64,000 bases of DNA from Protonemura montana (GCA_947568835.1 OX387605.1:18170418-18234417), one strand, 5' to 3'; shown: positions 1 to 15,700, numbered from the stretch's first letter. Notes: a model not told the origin generated them from the letters alone. Numbers and translations: made by a program.

Positions 1-3000
1 CGAAGCCACGCGATCATGGTTTTCTAGCAGCTAGTCAAACGGTATATTGCAAAGACAGAGGAACTCGAAAATCTATACGTGCCATTTACGACTTCGACGT
101 GGACACAATCACTTGATATTCATATCACTGACATCGTCGTCGTCAATCACCGGATATACTCATTTCGCAATTAATCATTGCGATCTCTTATTTGGAAGCA
201 CTGCGCGACACATCAATATAAACACTTCGTACACTTCCGTCTGCATTTGGCTGTTGAACGCATGGCTCTCCCATTACGCTATACTATTTACAAAGTTCGC
301 TGTTGCCCTTTCGAGATATGGTGAGAGCAATATTTATATTGTCATAAGGCGTGACATACAAAAGTTACCGTGACATGGCTAAAATTTAGTCATCGTTTTA
401 AACACCAACTCCGTAATCAGTAATCACTGTTATTTTTTGCTCATAAAATAACTATGCGAATATTCAGCCTAAAAGACAAATTCTTCAAAGATTTGTCTTG
501 GTCTGGTCTTGTCTTAATAAAATAGCTACAGCCTAGAAGTGACCAGTAATCAGTGTAGCATGCAGACACATAGACATAAGGAACATGAGATGGACATTGA
601 GAACATGTTACCGACATACTCTGATTCTTAGCCGCTAAAGTGCAACAGCAAATAAGAATGGTATGGCATCTTGGGAGATTTATAAGTCGAGACGGCTCAT
701 GCAATCTAGACATGATAACAATATTTTACGTTTTGAAGAAATTACACGTTATTTTGGTGTGTCACTCTGGTAATATTTGATCTACGTGACATAAAATTGT
801 GGTATAAAGTATAATGTTACTATATTTGAAGAAGACTTTCAGAAGAGTTTTGTTGACTGTAACTGTGTAACATAGCGATGTTGTAACAATTTTTACACCT
901 TCTTTATGAATAATGGAATCACGCAGCCATTATTTAGAAAGAAAGATGTTGAATAACAAAGCAGCAGCGGCATCCGACCACATTGTTGCCTACCAACAAC
1001 AATTGAACGTCGTGGCACAGAGGCCGATTGTTTACGGCATCAATTAAAAGCAAAGATGCAAGTTTTTCACCAGGAGTGATTGACAACTAGTTCCATCTTC
1101 AGATCCTGTTTCGATCGCGCGATGAGTTTTATAAAATCTAGAACGCACTTTTTTTAAATTTGGTAATTACTAGAATATCCTCATGTTTGATGTAAAAGCT
1201 AGCTAACAAATTCAATGAGAGGGGAATGATTTGATCATTGAATAAGGTCAGTAGGTTTACTTGGAAAATGGCGTATTAACGCGGCATGGAGAAGGCTTGG
1301 TTATAGCCGTAGGTTTTGTTAGCCGGAAGAAACAGCAGGAAATAATCAATTAGACTCGTCTAATTTCTATAGTAGCTAAATGAGATATCGTGGCAGGTAA
1401 TCCCAAAAACGACTTTTTTTTTCCGACGTTTTTCAAAATAACGACGGCGTATTATTTTATTTGTGAATTCAAGCGTGCAAGGGAAGGACACTTTTGTCAC
1501 GCAAATGCGTAAAACGGCCACAAAAAAATTAACAAGAAAAAATGTGTGTTATTATAAAATAGCCTGCGGCTGGGCGTATGAAATGAAGGTAGCCCGGGAT
1601 CTCTCAGCTAGGTTGTGATTTTGGCCTGTCGGATATGAACTATCATGCACCTAGTGCGCACCAAGTGTAATTAGGATGGGCAGCGGTCACATGGGCGCGA
1701 CGTCATGCATTACGTGTAATTATGCGTCATGCGTTATGATATAAACTCATAATTCTTAACACGAAGAAAGCTTCGCGTTGTTTTTCGGCACGTCAAAAAT
1801 ATGTGTAAGTTTAGGCGTCCAGTTATCGCATAGGATCTCCTATAAAACATGTTATTGAATATGTTTACCGTTAACTCGAAAAAAGGCACATATATATTTT
1901 TTTATATAACTGTGAACGAATTTTAGTCATGGCACTAATTGCTCGGAGTTATTTGGCACAATTAATTTTTCGTTCGGCAACGAGTAATTTCGCTGTTAAG
2001 GGGGATTGTTACAGCACATAAAGTCTATTGCGATGTGGAATTGGTTAACACATTGCTTATTGCTAAGAGAGAAAGCAAGAAGATGAGCATATTGTGCCTC
2101 GAGCTGATTTATTAAAATAATTTTGTGAAAAATTGATTTGACATTTGTGGTAATAGTTTTAACTTCCGAAGCTACCGTAAAATCAACGAGAGAAAACAAT
2201 TTTTTTAAACACTTGATGTTTTGGCTATCAAGTTGTTTGGTGCTTCAAATGGGCTCATGGTACCTACCTGATCCCATATCTGATATTAATTCAAATGTCA
2301 ACCCCGGAAATGTAAACGTAATCTTCGTGGCACATATAATAAGTAGGTTAAAGATCCATTCCTCTATCATTCGCACATTATTTCGGCAGTCATGAAAGAT
2401 GTAACATTAGTATAATACTCCTTGCATTTCCTGGCCATGCCGCATACCCCCTCGGCACGGCGTTTGTCCAACAATACTACATGCCATGTCTGACCGGTTT
2501 CTCGAACGCTTTACTTCCGTTCCTCAACGTTTCAAGAAAATCAGAACCAGTAAATCACTCGCATGTGTATAAGGAAAACACGTTGGTAACCATTCTTCTA
2601 CCGACCTTCGTGTACGCTCAATTGCAATCTAAAACAGTTATATACCATGAAGAAATACAGTTTTTCTCTGGCGTTGACCAAAGAAGTCAACTTTCAATTA
2701 ATTGTTTGATGGAATTGTGTTCGTATCGTGAGTGTTTGTAAGTCCTGGCCAATAGCAGACAGCCGACCGCTGAAAACCCTGTCGCTAATCAACGAATCAA
2801 CGGAATTTCACGGTCCCCCAGTCGAAAAAAAAAGTTCCCTCAACGGCATCATCAGCCTGATCCCCATCAGCGTCCCTCATCAAGCTTCCCTCACCAAGTG
2901 TCCTAAAAATATAATTACCATCTGGCTCACTGAGTGGCATTTTCTTGATATAGGTTAATATTAATACTAAACAAGCGCCATATTGCCCTGATATGGATAA

Positions 3001-4352
3001 ATTTACCACTTAAATAAGTGATATTATTAAATTATTGTAACCCTCTGAACGACGCATATCCTTTCTCAAGCCTTGCTGTCACTTATCAATTTAGAACCTG
3101 CTTGCCAAGAATAACAATTCGGGAAAATAAAACCAGGTGACATAACTGCAATTGAGTGCCATTTGCGATGTCCGTTGAAAAAATTTCATTTTAATTCACT
3201 TCCCTTCCCAAAATTCGCCGCGCGAGTTCAGCTACTCGCGAATAGCAGCAAGAGGCAACTCGCGGTTGTTGCCTATAGGTCCTGAAAAAAAAGCGGCCGC
3301 TACGAAGAACGAGAAGGCGGCGACACATCGCACTTTCCCAAAGATCAAGTCTCCCTTTCATTAAGCTGAAGAACGCCGGCTAATTGAGAGTAGTCGATGA
3401 AACAGGTGTGGCGGTGGCCCGTTGCCAATTTTTGGCAGACGTCTAGGGTGTGGGTCACTCACTTTCATCCACGAGCCACGGCTGGATGGACACGCGAAGC
3501 CCTATGGTGAAGTATCGAATGGCGCTCGGGCAGAAACAGAAAAAAATGAAAATTATACGTTTCGAGACGATCGTGCCAATATTTTAACGCCAACACGATT
3601 TGATATCATAATTTATTGATTGGATTTCAAAGCGCGAGAATTTCACGCGAGTGTTTTTTTTTCTCTTTAACTGATCCGATTTCATTGTTGGATTAAAGAT
3701 TTGCTATTCTTAAGAAAGCGTTTTAGCAAGAGCCGGTGGCACCCTCTAGAGAAATCAAAGTATGATCTAGAGGTCATGATTCTCACCGTTTGGCATCGGA
3801 AAATGAATCAAAACTAGTTGTGTGCAAACAAAATCGAATCCAGTCCATTGCCTTTAGATGATGAGTCCCATTTGACCCACACTCAACTTAAGGTAGGAAA
3901 TGGAGAGGTCCATATTGGCGGCTAAAAGGGGAGTTCGTTGCCCTTCTACCTCGCGTCTCACAACCCAAACACGCAAAACAGTACACCTACACGTTCATGA
4001 AATCTTTCTTTCAAATAGAAACAGAAAATTATCTAGTTTACATGCACATCATAATGTGTTTTCTTTTAACAAATTGTCGGCAAGTTTATTTAAAAAACAA
4101 CCATTTACAACGCTGTTATGGTCCCTTGCAAGTAACTGTAACATAATGGTTATCACATTAATAACATCACCTATCTGGCTATTAATTCAGTAGACAATGA
4201 CTTACGAAAGTGCCCTAGCTAATTGCACTTGTTCACAGATGATAAACACGCGAGTTACTGCACTTTTTATGCGTTGCAACATGACTCTGAGCATGGCACA
4301 TGCACTAAGCGGGCGAAGTGAAAATGAGGAAAACGTTATAACGTACGTCGCT

Positions 4353-4520
4353 TGGGGCCGGATCCAGAAAGAAGAGCTTTTTAACCCCCAGAGTTTAGGA
4401 TGTTTTACGAATCACAAACGAGTTATTCAAATGTTCAGCGGTTGTTACAACTTTACCCCCAAATGTATGAAGTTAAAGCGTAGCTCTGCAACTTTGATTC
4501 AAAGTTGCTGCAAGATTTTG
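4353..4520 (-). mobile_element. MITE-like non-autonomous DNA transposon remnant (copy 1)
   Basis: One end carries GGCCGGATCCA followed by AAAG, close to the end of the element at 51,539-51,681 (CCGGATCCACAAAG). Read on the minus strand, an inner block, ACATTTGGGGGTAAA, occurs in both, with similar flanks (GCTTTAACTTCAT here, GCTTAACCACATA there). A perfect 10+1+10 inverted repeat, GCAACTTTGA-T-TCAAAGTTGC, lies near 4,486-4,506. No transposase is present. The exact ends are uncertain, and the superfamily cannot be told from two copies. Confidence 0.4.
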
Positions 4521-6767
4521 CTAACAACCAAAGTTGCAAGAATGAAGTTGCTCACACGTTCAACCCAAACAAAAACATTAAACCATGCATGTAAATAACT
4601 GTTTGTTATTTGCAGAGCGGTTTCTTGAAATGTTTTCTTTCACTCGCTTGGACACCACTCGAGCACACCTTAAAATTGATTTTAAAGGTGACTACATCTT
4701 CTTGCCAGCGAGAGTAGATATGAAAAAAACAGTTTTCCATCTTTCATTGAAACGGAGTTAATTTCACAGTCAAGTTTATGAATGATGAAGAGATTCCCAC
4801 ACAAATAGCTATGAATATGCTAGTAATTATGTGTCACGTGCTTGAATATTTTTTGCACATCCACGAAAATAGTCGTGTAATAACACTTTTGAGCTCCTGT
4901 CCTCCATTACAGCGGGTCCTCCACGTCAACCACATAGTATTCATACATGAAGTTCAGCCCGGAACTACAATAGGGCAGCAAAACGCGGAGGTGGTGTTTA
5001 GTCTTGGTCGGTGGTCGCATAGCGTTTCCCGGCGAACCACGGCTTGGCGGCACTAACAAGCGGGTTGACGGGTTGTTTTCACTTTTCACGACACCAGACA
5101 CTTAGACCTGAATTTCAGACGAGAGTGGGCTAGGAACTTGTCAAGACTATTTTGTTGGCGAATCAGAAAACCGAATTTGAAATCTTGTCTTCAGAAAAGA
5201 AGGACCGCACATTTCGCTCCACGCACCAGAATTCGCTGTAAAATATAATAATTACTCTTTTAGAGACATTGGAATCTATTTTCTTCGTAGGTTTTGGAAA
5301 GTGTTTGGGGTAGAATAGAATAGCGCGTCAGTGTAGTTTTTTATTATGTGGCTGCACGTTTGAATCATTTAGCTAAGCTATTCTACTTCCAAAAAAATCA
5401 TTTCTGGCCTACAAAGTTGGTCAAAATACACTATTTCCGATGAGCCGGCATCACTGTACCGGCACGAGACACCATTTTGTACAAAGGAAATTCGATTTAT
5501 TATCTTTTATCACTCTCTCATCTTTATATCTCAACAAATTATCGCGGGCCTTTCTCCCATGTATTTATAAAATAACCCCTTCATTAACTCCGCTACGTAT
5601 TACAATTAGAGTATGAAGGTCCATTCATAAAATCGCTCTCGGCGAAAACACAAACAAAACCAGTGAACAGTTTGCTTAGCGTCCAATGCAAAGAGTCGGT
5701 ATTTAGAGTAAATCATTAAAGGAGAGGCAATGAGCATTTAATGGAAAGAAAAGATGTGCAGCCGACAACAAAAACTCGGTGCATCTCTAAAGCCACGGCC
5801 GATTAAAGACATCGCGGTCAAAACTTTCAAAGTCGTCGTTGTGCGGAGAGTACACACGGTTGCAATCTGGGCCATCGATAATTTCCCCGCCGAAAACGGC
5901 GTACGAACTCGTTTGGATACATATTACCTATGCGGCGGGAAGGTTGACTTTCATTGGGACCTACTTATTAATGCAGATGTACTTTCGGTCAAGAGCATCG
6001 GTCCCTTGCGGCTATCGGAGGAGGAAATGCAGACCAGTCTCCGATTTATGATGAGAAGGGTTATTTGAACCAAATTTAGAGATAAAACTCGGTTTTTTTA
6101 ATCTTGAACGTAAAGGATATTTCTCAACTGTATGCATTTTGACTAGAATTAAGAACGAATTGCTTCACAGTTTACGAGTCCAGCCTACGTGGGTGGTTTC
6201 TCTTCGTGTATACACATAGTTCATGACTGTGAGAAATTGGGGAGCACTTAATTGTTGTACCACCTAATGAGACTGATAGGAAAATTACTGGCGATTCTCG
6301 GGTAAAATGTATAAATTAGCACCGCTTTTTGTCCACCGTAAACAGTCATAGATCATTACGACCGTGTGTTTGTTTTCGATTTCAAACGTTTCAATTAAAA
6401 GCATAAAACTCGACACGCACATCCGCGTAATTTTATACGCGTTCCACGAATTCTCTGCGAGATAATTCTATGTCATTACGCGCTGTCTTCTTTTTTTTTT
6501 CGGCGATCTGAAACGATATGAGATTTCGTCTAGCGGTTTCGTACAAAACCTGGACAACTTTAAAATTCATTATTAGATCGCGATTTTTTTCGGTTTAATA
6601 CAATAGAGAAATCTCACCGACAAGACGAACTAGCGTTCCGCTGGAAAACATGATGGGTGTCAATTATTTAAACATCAGCAGACAATGCAACCAGTTGTTA
6701 CAAAGCGAATTTTAATAAATGCCCTGAATTATACTTATGAACGCGATGAGCAGTAGGTACGGCAAGC

Positions 6768-6799
6768 CTCTGTCTGTCTGTCTAGCTGTCCGTCTGTTT
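6768..6799. repeat. TCTG-rich microsatellite
   Basis: A run of TCTG/TGTC units, interrupted once by TAGC and once by CCG. It is not inside any gene I can support. Confidence 0.7.
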
Positions 6800-9700
6800 T
6801 GATATTCCAAATCGTACGCCCCGGGTTCGCAAACCCACACAACATTTTACCGATACTGATTCCACCACTCCAACGATTCATCGCAAAAGCATATCGCGGA
6901 TAAAGCCCACAAAGCAACTTTGACACAAGTTGTGTACAAAGTCCGAGTGAAAAGTAAAAGTGAAACAATTTTTCCGAGAGTCTGAGTGCGTGACAGGAGC
7001 CATATCGCACGCATCAACTGGCTGGAACCATGCAGAGATGATTGCAGATGACAGCATCTTCGACTGGTCTGCTCGGTCGGCCGATCATACCCGCGAAACC
7101 GCAGGCTCACTTCCGTAAGACGAGACCTCTCGGTATCTGCATTACACACCTGGATAGTGGATCACTCTCTTCGTGATTGCACACTGTTCGATTTCGAGGC
7201 CCATTACTAGAAAGAACCGGAAGAATGGATGCTTGAAAGAATGGAATATATCATACAATATTATTATATGATTTTTATTGAATACTTAATAACAGGTACT
7301 GCGCTTGGCGTCCAATAAAAGGATTTCTTTCGGAAATTACGTAGTAGGTGGGTATAAAGCCTCGATTGTTGCTCGATACTTTATGTAGACTTTCTTTCTG
7401 TCTTTCTCAAAATTTGAATCATTAAAGGCACTGCGGGGTCCATAGAAAAAAATCTGTGGATGTAGCGCAACTGCGGGTACAGCTCAATTCACAATTAAGA
7501 AAGAAACTGCATAAATTATTCACTAACTTCAGAAACAATAGCACATAAAGGGATTATTAATTTTCATTTTATAGCACCCAAAATGATGTATATAAAATTT
7601 TAGCAATGCGATTGTGCCTTTTATGGTCTTTTAAAAGCACGAACGTGATAAGGTCATTGTTTTCAAGACGGTTTGTTAAAACGCACTTGTCGTAAGTGTG
7701 CTTTGTTTTACAAGGTTTTCTTACATTCCCTGTGAATTCCACGAGCAAATGTAAAAGTTATGTCAGCATTACAAAACATTCTAGTGCTACAGAGCTGAAA
7801 TAATTGGACCGAAATGGGCAGCTGACGACGGGCACTGAATTGCGATACTCGTAGGTCGTTAGGGCCCCAATTAATGTACACGAACTCACGTCGTTGCACC
7901 AATATCACCGCGCCGTATCATTCAAAGCAGATAAATAAACTCAAGTCCCCTTCCTCATTTTCATACCTTTCAACCTATCAGCACCATGGCAAGACACCTA
8001 TAGACAGAAAGTCGAGATTGCAGCCGGTCTGGTCAGGCGGGTTTACAAGCAATCGAAAACCAGGCCAAAAAAACGAACATTGCTATTCAAGAGAATTACT
8101 TTCGGTTTAAGAATATGCTCTCCCGGGGGGCAATTGAGAACAGGTAGAGCTAAAAGAAGCGTGTTGGAATGTTACGCCCTAAAGGTATGAGCCTCCTGTA
8201 GATGCAGGTGACCTCGCGCTCACTGGTTGACCAACAAGCTTTAGCGCGCAGGGGGGGTCATGGGTCAACAGTCATTCTGCGATTGACCTGTGTCTTGGGC
8301 TAGCTATCATTGCATCACTGCTAATTGCGTTGAGATGTTCGCACGGTACATGCGCATCTTGATCATGGTGGGCTCGGTGTAGAGGTTAAGTAACGTGTTG
8401 TGGACAAGCGAGGGGAAATTCCGGATAGGTGCGTGCATCAATTTTCACATGAACCTTGCATCTTGCACCTTTAACTAAACGCTCGTCGGGCTTCCATTTC
8501 ATGGGATTCAAACCGTCAGATTTAATTAAACAACCCGCAAGAAAAATGGCCCCAAAAAGGGAGCTCGCTCACCACAGGCAAGAAACATTCTTACATAAGG
8601 GCAAAGTCATTTACGAAACATCTACATTCCATGTCGTCGTTTAAACGTTCTACAAAAACCAATTACTTCATTATTTCCTAGATCTCATTTAAAAATTTGA
8701 CATTTCATGGTCTGTGGAAGCGGTGTGAAAAAGAAGACGGATCAAGTTCAATTGCCGATAACTGCAGTTGAGAATTATCGAAGCACAATACAGCCAAGTC
8801 ATGCAGTGCAATTGTACTTGCACATAATTATGCAAAACAAATTGTAAGCTCGGTTTTCTTCGACTGTAAGAGTGCAAGAGTGTACGGTTAGCCGAGTGCT
8901 CCGCAGACGGCGAAGTGCAGAAGAACACGATAACGGGTTGGTCGCTTTGGTAAGTACGCCGACACGGGACGGGAATCTTTTGTATGAGCGACGAAGAAGA
9001 TGTAACGTTTTCTGTAAATTCAGAAGTCGGGCATTGAAATGAAAGGTAACTGAAATTCAGCAAGATTTTAATGAAAGGGCAAACACGATTTTCAATACAA
9101 AACAACCGTTTTACGACCGCGGTATTTACTTGGTGCTTTCTACTGTTACGAAAACTTTAAGTACAGCACTAAATTAATAATATTTAGTGTATAGTGCATA
9201 TAAAGTATGTATATAGTATGTTACTTTTACATCCCCGTACACCCCATTTGGTAAAAGATGTTTTCTTCAAATAACGCCCGAATGACTTTATCAGTATGTT
9301 CATAACTAGTTTAATTAAATGTCTGCTCGGGGATATGTGGTCGAGATCGTTTTGAAACAACTTAACACGATCGGTGAGAAATAGGTGAAATTCAGTTCGC
9401 CATGCAAATGTGAACTTAAGTTCTCACATTGAGAAACCAAAAAATTAGACCAACTTGATCGAAACTCGAATGCACTGGTCACGTGACGATATAATCACTT
9501 TTGCAGAGTAGCCACGTGCATATTTCGAAGCTGTTTACAAAGCCACCTCATCTCTGAAGCACGCCGCAAGTGCGACACCATAACATGGCGCTTGTAAGGA
9601 AAAATACACAAACAACCGCAGACTCATTTCGCAAGGAATGCCTTTTGGATACTAAAATTGATGAGCATCAGACTTCAAATCTCATTGTTTTGCGGTCTTT

Positions 9701-12700
9701 AGCGTCAAATAGCCATTACCCAACTACACAATTTCCGCATCGCTTGAATTTTAACGGGTCTTTTTTATTCGACGGTTTATTTTATTCGTGGTTAGATTGC
9801 TGCCACTGGACGTTGGTTAAGCCACTCAAAGAAGAGAAGAGTTCAACAGAGTTTTGACATGTTGCTCTTGGAGCTAGACCGACAATTGAATTGTTTGAGT
9901 TCAAGTAGAGCCGCCCCGAGAATGATCATTGTACATCAAGACAGTGATTAACGATCACATGGATGCTACCAAATTGTCTTCTCATGGACTCCGAAGAAAT
10001 TCGGAGAATTCGAGAGATGCTTCCGCGAAAGAAAAAAACATCTCGATAAAATGTTGACATGCATAGCGACCGTTCAGGATCAACGGCATTCAGAGCAGGA
10101 TAAATATCGGTTGCAGACGAATTATAATGACGAATAAAACGAGCGACGCAGGTGAAAAAATAAAAATAAAATGAAATGTAGCGACCGTCAGAAATTGTAT
10201 TATTTTTTTTCATAATCTAGCTGAATCATTTCGTTCACACTCATAGGCAGTTAGAAAAAGTTTTACGACAACATGACCAAGCGAAGGAAATGATAAGTCG
10301 AAAGTTTATCGGAGAATTTCGACTAGCTTGTTGATGCTCGGGATCGGACAGTCTAACAGTCAGTTGGAATTTTTAGCTCCAGCCACACATAAAAACAGTT
10401 TTTAAAGGCAAAAACGTATTACTGGAAAAATACAAAATTAATCTTCTCAAATGTATACCAACACAGCAAGGCGAGAAAAACTCCATGTCGGAAGTAACAC
10501 AAGGGCGTCCAGCGGCCAGAACACGGTGTCGAGCATTAATTTCTGCATCCAGACACACAAAATCGGCAGACAATCAAACCTGGATGTTTTGCACGAAACG
10601 GAAATTTTCAAACGATTAGAATGTTTCCTACGTCGATGAATAGAGCTCTCCCAAAATCTTAATTAAAGTCATTGTGTTCACTTTCTAGGCAAATCGCCGG
10701 TGCCTATCGCGAAGCTGAAGCCACCGTGTAAGCTGTCAAATCAAAAAAGCGAATGACGTAAACTACAATACGTGCTTCTGTGAGTGACATGACGTGAAAA
10801 TGGAAAATCTTTGCCATACCGTTGCAGAGTACACATGGGCACAGATTCGAGGAATGACAATGAATAACAATTTCAATCGGCTACCAAAAGTTGGGTCAAA
10901 AACGGACCGTAAGACCTCACTTTCCAAACGAAGGAAAAAGCACCGGATATGAGATGAAAAAAAAAAGTATTCAGCTGGCTGCATACGGACGATATATTAT
11001 GCGTAAGAAAAGTGTTCTTACATCTTCAAATTTATAAAGGAGCCTTCCACATCCAAACTACACTGGAAGTAGGTAAGACACAACATACAACAACAGAACG
11101 TTTTTAGAGTCCTTTCTCTTCGCAATTTTCGCATGGCTTTACCAAATAAGGTAAACAATTAAATGGCAAAGCCCTAGTGGAGAGCGATCGGTGTGGCTTG
11201 AAGACAATATAAACTGCTGACAGGGTATATTATTTCTGAAGAATTCGTTCGCCAAGAAACTATAATACCTGGCGTTGTTACCATGTACCCAGTATACGTA
11301 CACTACACTGTAATGAGTTTCTAATTATCTGTACCTTTCATCATACATCTATCTAAGCGCATTCCCATTGTTCTATCTCAGGTGAAACGCACAGAATCTG
11401 TACAAATAAATGTCTACTCTGTAGTCGAGAAAAAAAATCGATTGAAGACCTTGCATATGTCAATAAAAAAACCGTGGTAATTACTCTGCAAAGAAAACAA
11501 TTTACACCTTTCGCTATTCTTGAGTTTTATTAATGTCCCACAAATAACAATCCAGCGACTACAACTTAATGGGCTCTGATCACAAACCTTTCTCTCGTGT
11601 TTAAACGATTTAATTGAAAGCAGAGCGCACATTATAATCGACCATTTGTCATATTTGTCGAATCTTGCGTAGGTTATGATTTAGTAAACTACTTTTTTCC
11701 ACCCATAGCAATGCATCGAAAACAAGATATTACCGCAGATATTACTCTGTAATTAAAAATAATGGCTAAAAAGCATGCCGAGGAATATGAATTCTACCGC
11801 CAATTAGGTAGTACATGTTAAAAAATCTGTACACCAGATGGGTCAGAAAAATAACGTTCATCTTGTTTAATCGACAAGAAAAACTAGTTTGCATTTTGTT
11901 TTCCAAGGAAATAAATGCCGATTGAAGCAGCAATTATATTCAAGAACAAAATGCTATTAAATCTGTATTATCAGGTCGTAGCGTAAGATTACCAATTATT
12001 AAGAAGTTATACCGAAGATGGTTTTCACCTATCGCTTCACCTAACTAGACTGTGGCAAGGAATGAGGAAGAGACCAGCAAGTACCACCGTGATATGAACC
12101 GCGGCAAGTCGCTCCTCTCACTTCTTACCGTTGTCGTTAAACTAAAGACGTCTAAAAACCATTTCGCGACGCCGAGGTAGCACAACAATTGTCATCTGTA
12201 GACGAGACCGAGCGGCGACAGTGAGAAATGAAGAAGATCTTAGGGATGGGCACCGGAGCTTGAACCAAGCACTTCACAACATGAAAGTACGTCGACCTCC
12301 ATACGTTTACCCCTTCCTATATTCTTGAACGCATGATGACTTATTTACACATCAATTAAAATAGATGGTACTGCGCTAAATTATTTGAAAATAAAACACT
12401 TTCTTTTAGTGTTTGTTTTGGATACTCGTATTCGGTTTTCTTGCAATGATAGAGTGCCTTTCTTCTGATCTGAGGAATGGGAGAGGTACAAATCTAAAAT
12501 GCCTCGCCGGCCGTATGTGTCACCTCGCACTCTTCAGCGTCAATGATATGTGGCCCACGACTTTCTTCGCAGTTACTTTTTTAAGTAACTAACCAAATAG
12601 TAAAACGCATTGGCATTTAGTATGCATACTAAGAAGATAGGTAAAAGTAGGACATGAATTTGAAGTAATTATCACCGAGCATTTCACGACTGTAAACTGC

Positions 12701-15700
12701 ATTATAATTCTCAGCTATAAAGTCATTCCGCGCAATAAAAAACCTAAAAGTATCTACGAGTAGCTGTAGTAAAACAACGTTTCTCAATGAATCTGCACAA
12801 CAGGTGTCGTATCATTCGCGCATTACACCGCGTCTCGAAGCTGGAATATAATTATATTCAAGTTTGACATAAAATTAATCACCGGAAGGAATTCTTAGAA
12901 GATGAATTACGTTTAAAAAAAAACAGCATGAGAAATTTTCACTCGAAAGTCACATGCGTTTACGAGTTTAAACACCTCGAACACGTGTGATTGCACCGCC
13001 TATTGTCATTTAGTTTTCCGCGGGGCTTATAAATGTAAATATTACTGAACAACTTTTAATTTCTGTACACTCTCGTTTTCTCCGTCGGCTAGGTGTAATT
13101 AGACAAGCCCACACCACACGATGACAGTTGGTATAACTCACGCAAAGACAAAGGACAACTACACTCATAACACCCAGTAAAAGTACCCACTAGAACCGAT
13201 TTTCTCAGGAGCAGGTAATTCTCGTACGAGCGAGCACGCAGTGAGAGCCAAAACAATATAGCAATTTACCCAAATCTTAAACATTTTCCGAGTGAAGATG
13301 AAAGTGAGGTGTTTAATTAATATCTCGTAGTTAAAGCGAGCTGCGTGAGATTAGTCAGCCATTGTTGTTTTAAACTAATGTTAACTTTCATTTACGCATA
13401 TTAATTGAATTATAATGATATGTTCTGAAGTAATTTCTATTGTGCCTTAGCACTTGACTGAGCCGGTGTTTTAAAGTGCAACAACCTTAAATCAATACAT
13501 AAACAAAGTATACGAGACAGTACCTTTACCTGGTGACGGTATGCTTGAGGAACTGAGTTGGGCAGAAGAATTATTATATATCTAGCACAATATCATTCTT
13601 GCGCTTTGTCTTGACTGTATCATTTGCGATGGTCATTAATGAGGGTTGGGGACGAACCTAGCACCGGCAAAAAGGTCGAAACGCCCGGGAGCAAACTTCT
13701 GTTGGAATACACTATTGACCATCTTGTAGCTGTTGTTATCATTACAAAATTCCGAGGTGTTCACCAAAAGCAGGTGCTTGGATCTAAGGTAAAGCTTTAA
13801 TGACTTTGATATAACATACATTTAAGCGAAGATCGCACGTTTTTGTTTAAACTAAAATCCGATCGCAAGGATAAGATGGAGTTCAGACAACCCGGCACGA
13901 CCACTACGTGATTACAACCTTATAAAACACATTCCGTGGGCAATTTTAAAAAATCTATGTACCGCTGGAAATGTTGGAAACTTCAGCTATGCTTTGTTGT
14001 TATGCGTAGAGATTTTTTTTGTGGTCGATTCGAAATTGATTCGGCTGATTCGCATATAAATCAATTTCCTTTTTGCATTCTCCGCATCGTTTTAGCAATT
14101 TTCATGAAGATTAGATTTTTTTGTTTGTTGCTTAAGCAAGACGAGAAAATATTTGACGCAGAGAAATTTTGACACTTTGCAAATACACAGAAGAGTGTTT
14201 CAACTAATTCACACCGGTACGCGTCGCAACAGTAAAGTGTCTGTCGTGGTCACTCACAAACAGGAACTGAATACGAGTCGGCCGGCATTTATTTACATCA
14301 ACATAGTAATGTGTTGTGTTTAGAAGTAAACAAAGCTAGCACGACGAGGAAGGTACACCGTTCCACCAAGTACTGTTAAAATACAGGAAACAGATACGAC
14401 GCGTTGATTACCATTCGCATATATGCAAAGCAAAGTTGCACGCAAAGATGCCCCATATCGAAACCGATGGGTCTCTAGTTAGATTTTTGACTCGAGAGCA
14501 ACAAGCTCATGTCGTTCGTGTAAAAATCTGTTCTTGAAAGACTCGATGGGTTCGAGCAATATTGTAGTGGCGCCCGACGTCGCGCTCCGCTAGTTTTGCA
14601 AGAACAAGAAAAACACAAGCCGAGAAGGGAGAAAAACGACGTACATTGTCGGACTCCGCGCTGTGATTGTTCATTCTACGCTTCCTGTGGCTCGCTGTTT
14701 GCTCATGTTATGTCGAGATGATGTCTTTGGAGACGTTGAGCGACAAGCAACTTCATCGCAGTCGGTGGGAAAGATGGGCGAAAAAAAAGGGCTGACACTT
14801 TTGCGGTATGGTACACTTCCAGTGTAATTGACAAAGAAATCTTAATCGTAATCGTTTGTCGTGGTGCAGTCATCAAGGCACTTGAGCATCGCATTGTTAA
14901 TTGCAGAGAGGTATCAGTCAGTATTAACGGGCAAAACAATACATTTTTACCAGTGCCATGTCGCCTCCTACAGTGATGCTCATGTGGTGTGGGTGTCACG
15001 AATAGCTTGGTATGTGATGCATTGCGAAAGCGACATTCCATGTCCATTAAGTATAAGGTATTGCACATGATATAGCGTATGTTCTGCACAGCTAATCAGA
15101 AGGTGGGGATTGTAAAGCTCTTGGCTCTAAACAGGTGGTAAGGTATGCAACGATATGTAGATAATAGCTGGAGATACTGAGATGGTTTGCGCAAAGAACG
15201 TACAGAGATTTTAAAGAAACGTGTAGCTAAGCGTATGCAAGTCTGAAGATGTATGTTGCTGTTGAATATGCGCAGCAAGCCATGTGAACCCAAGGTCGTG
15301 GGCAGCCTATTTTTGAAGAACGAAGCCTTGAGTCGAACCTAGGACAGCCTCTGGGTGCGAATGATCAACAAACGTTGAGCGCCTCGTGCATATAATACGG
15401 ATACCAGCGGCTACAGATCGCCTCTCGCAGCCGATTGACGGTACGCTCCGATATTAATATGATTTCTGCAGCCCGCCAACAACTTTCTCCGACACGATTG
15501 GCAATCACACGAAAACGAATTAAAAATTTGAACATTTTTAACGTAAAGTAAATTATAATAATGCTCGTTCCCATTTTGCTAAAAACTAAAATACGAGTCA
15601 CCGTGGGTTTGAGATGCATCACATCGGTGCGATTAGTCGGTTTTGTTAGCGATTTGATCAGGTTTTCAACTGGCTTTGTCACAATTCCCATGGTCTAGAA

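Noticed and set aside
2797-3009. 70-codon minus-strand frame with an acidic DADGDQADDAVEG stretch
   Set aside because: Looks somewhat protein-like but lacks clear splice sites and any family I know.
13650-13670. Reverse-strand CTAGGTTCGTCCCC, resembling a tRNA box B (another at about 15,333-15,348)
   Set aside because: No matching box A or acceptor stem in either place.
14571-14585. TGGCGCCCGAC, similar to a tRNA-Lys primer-binding site of LTR elements
   Set aside because: A short match only; no flanking long terminal repeat or retroelement proteins nearby, so probably chance.
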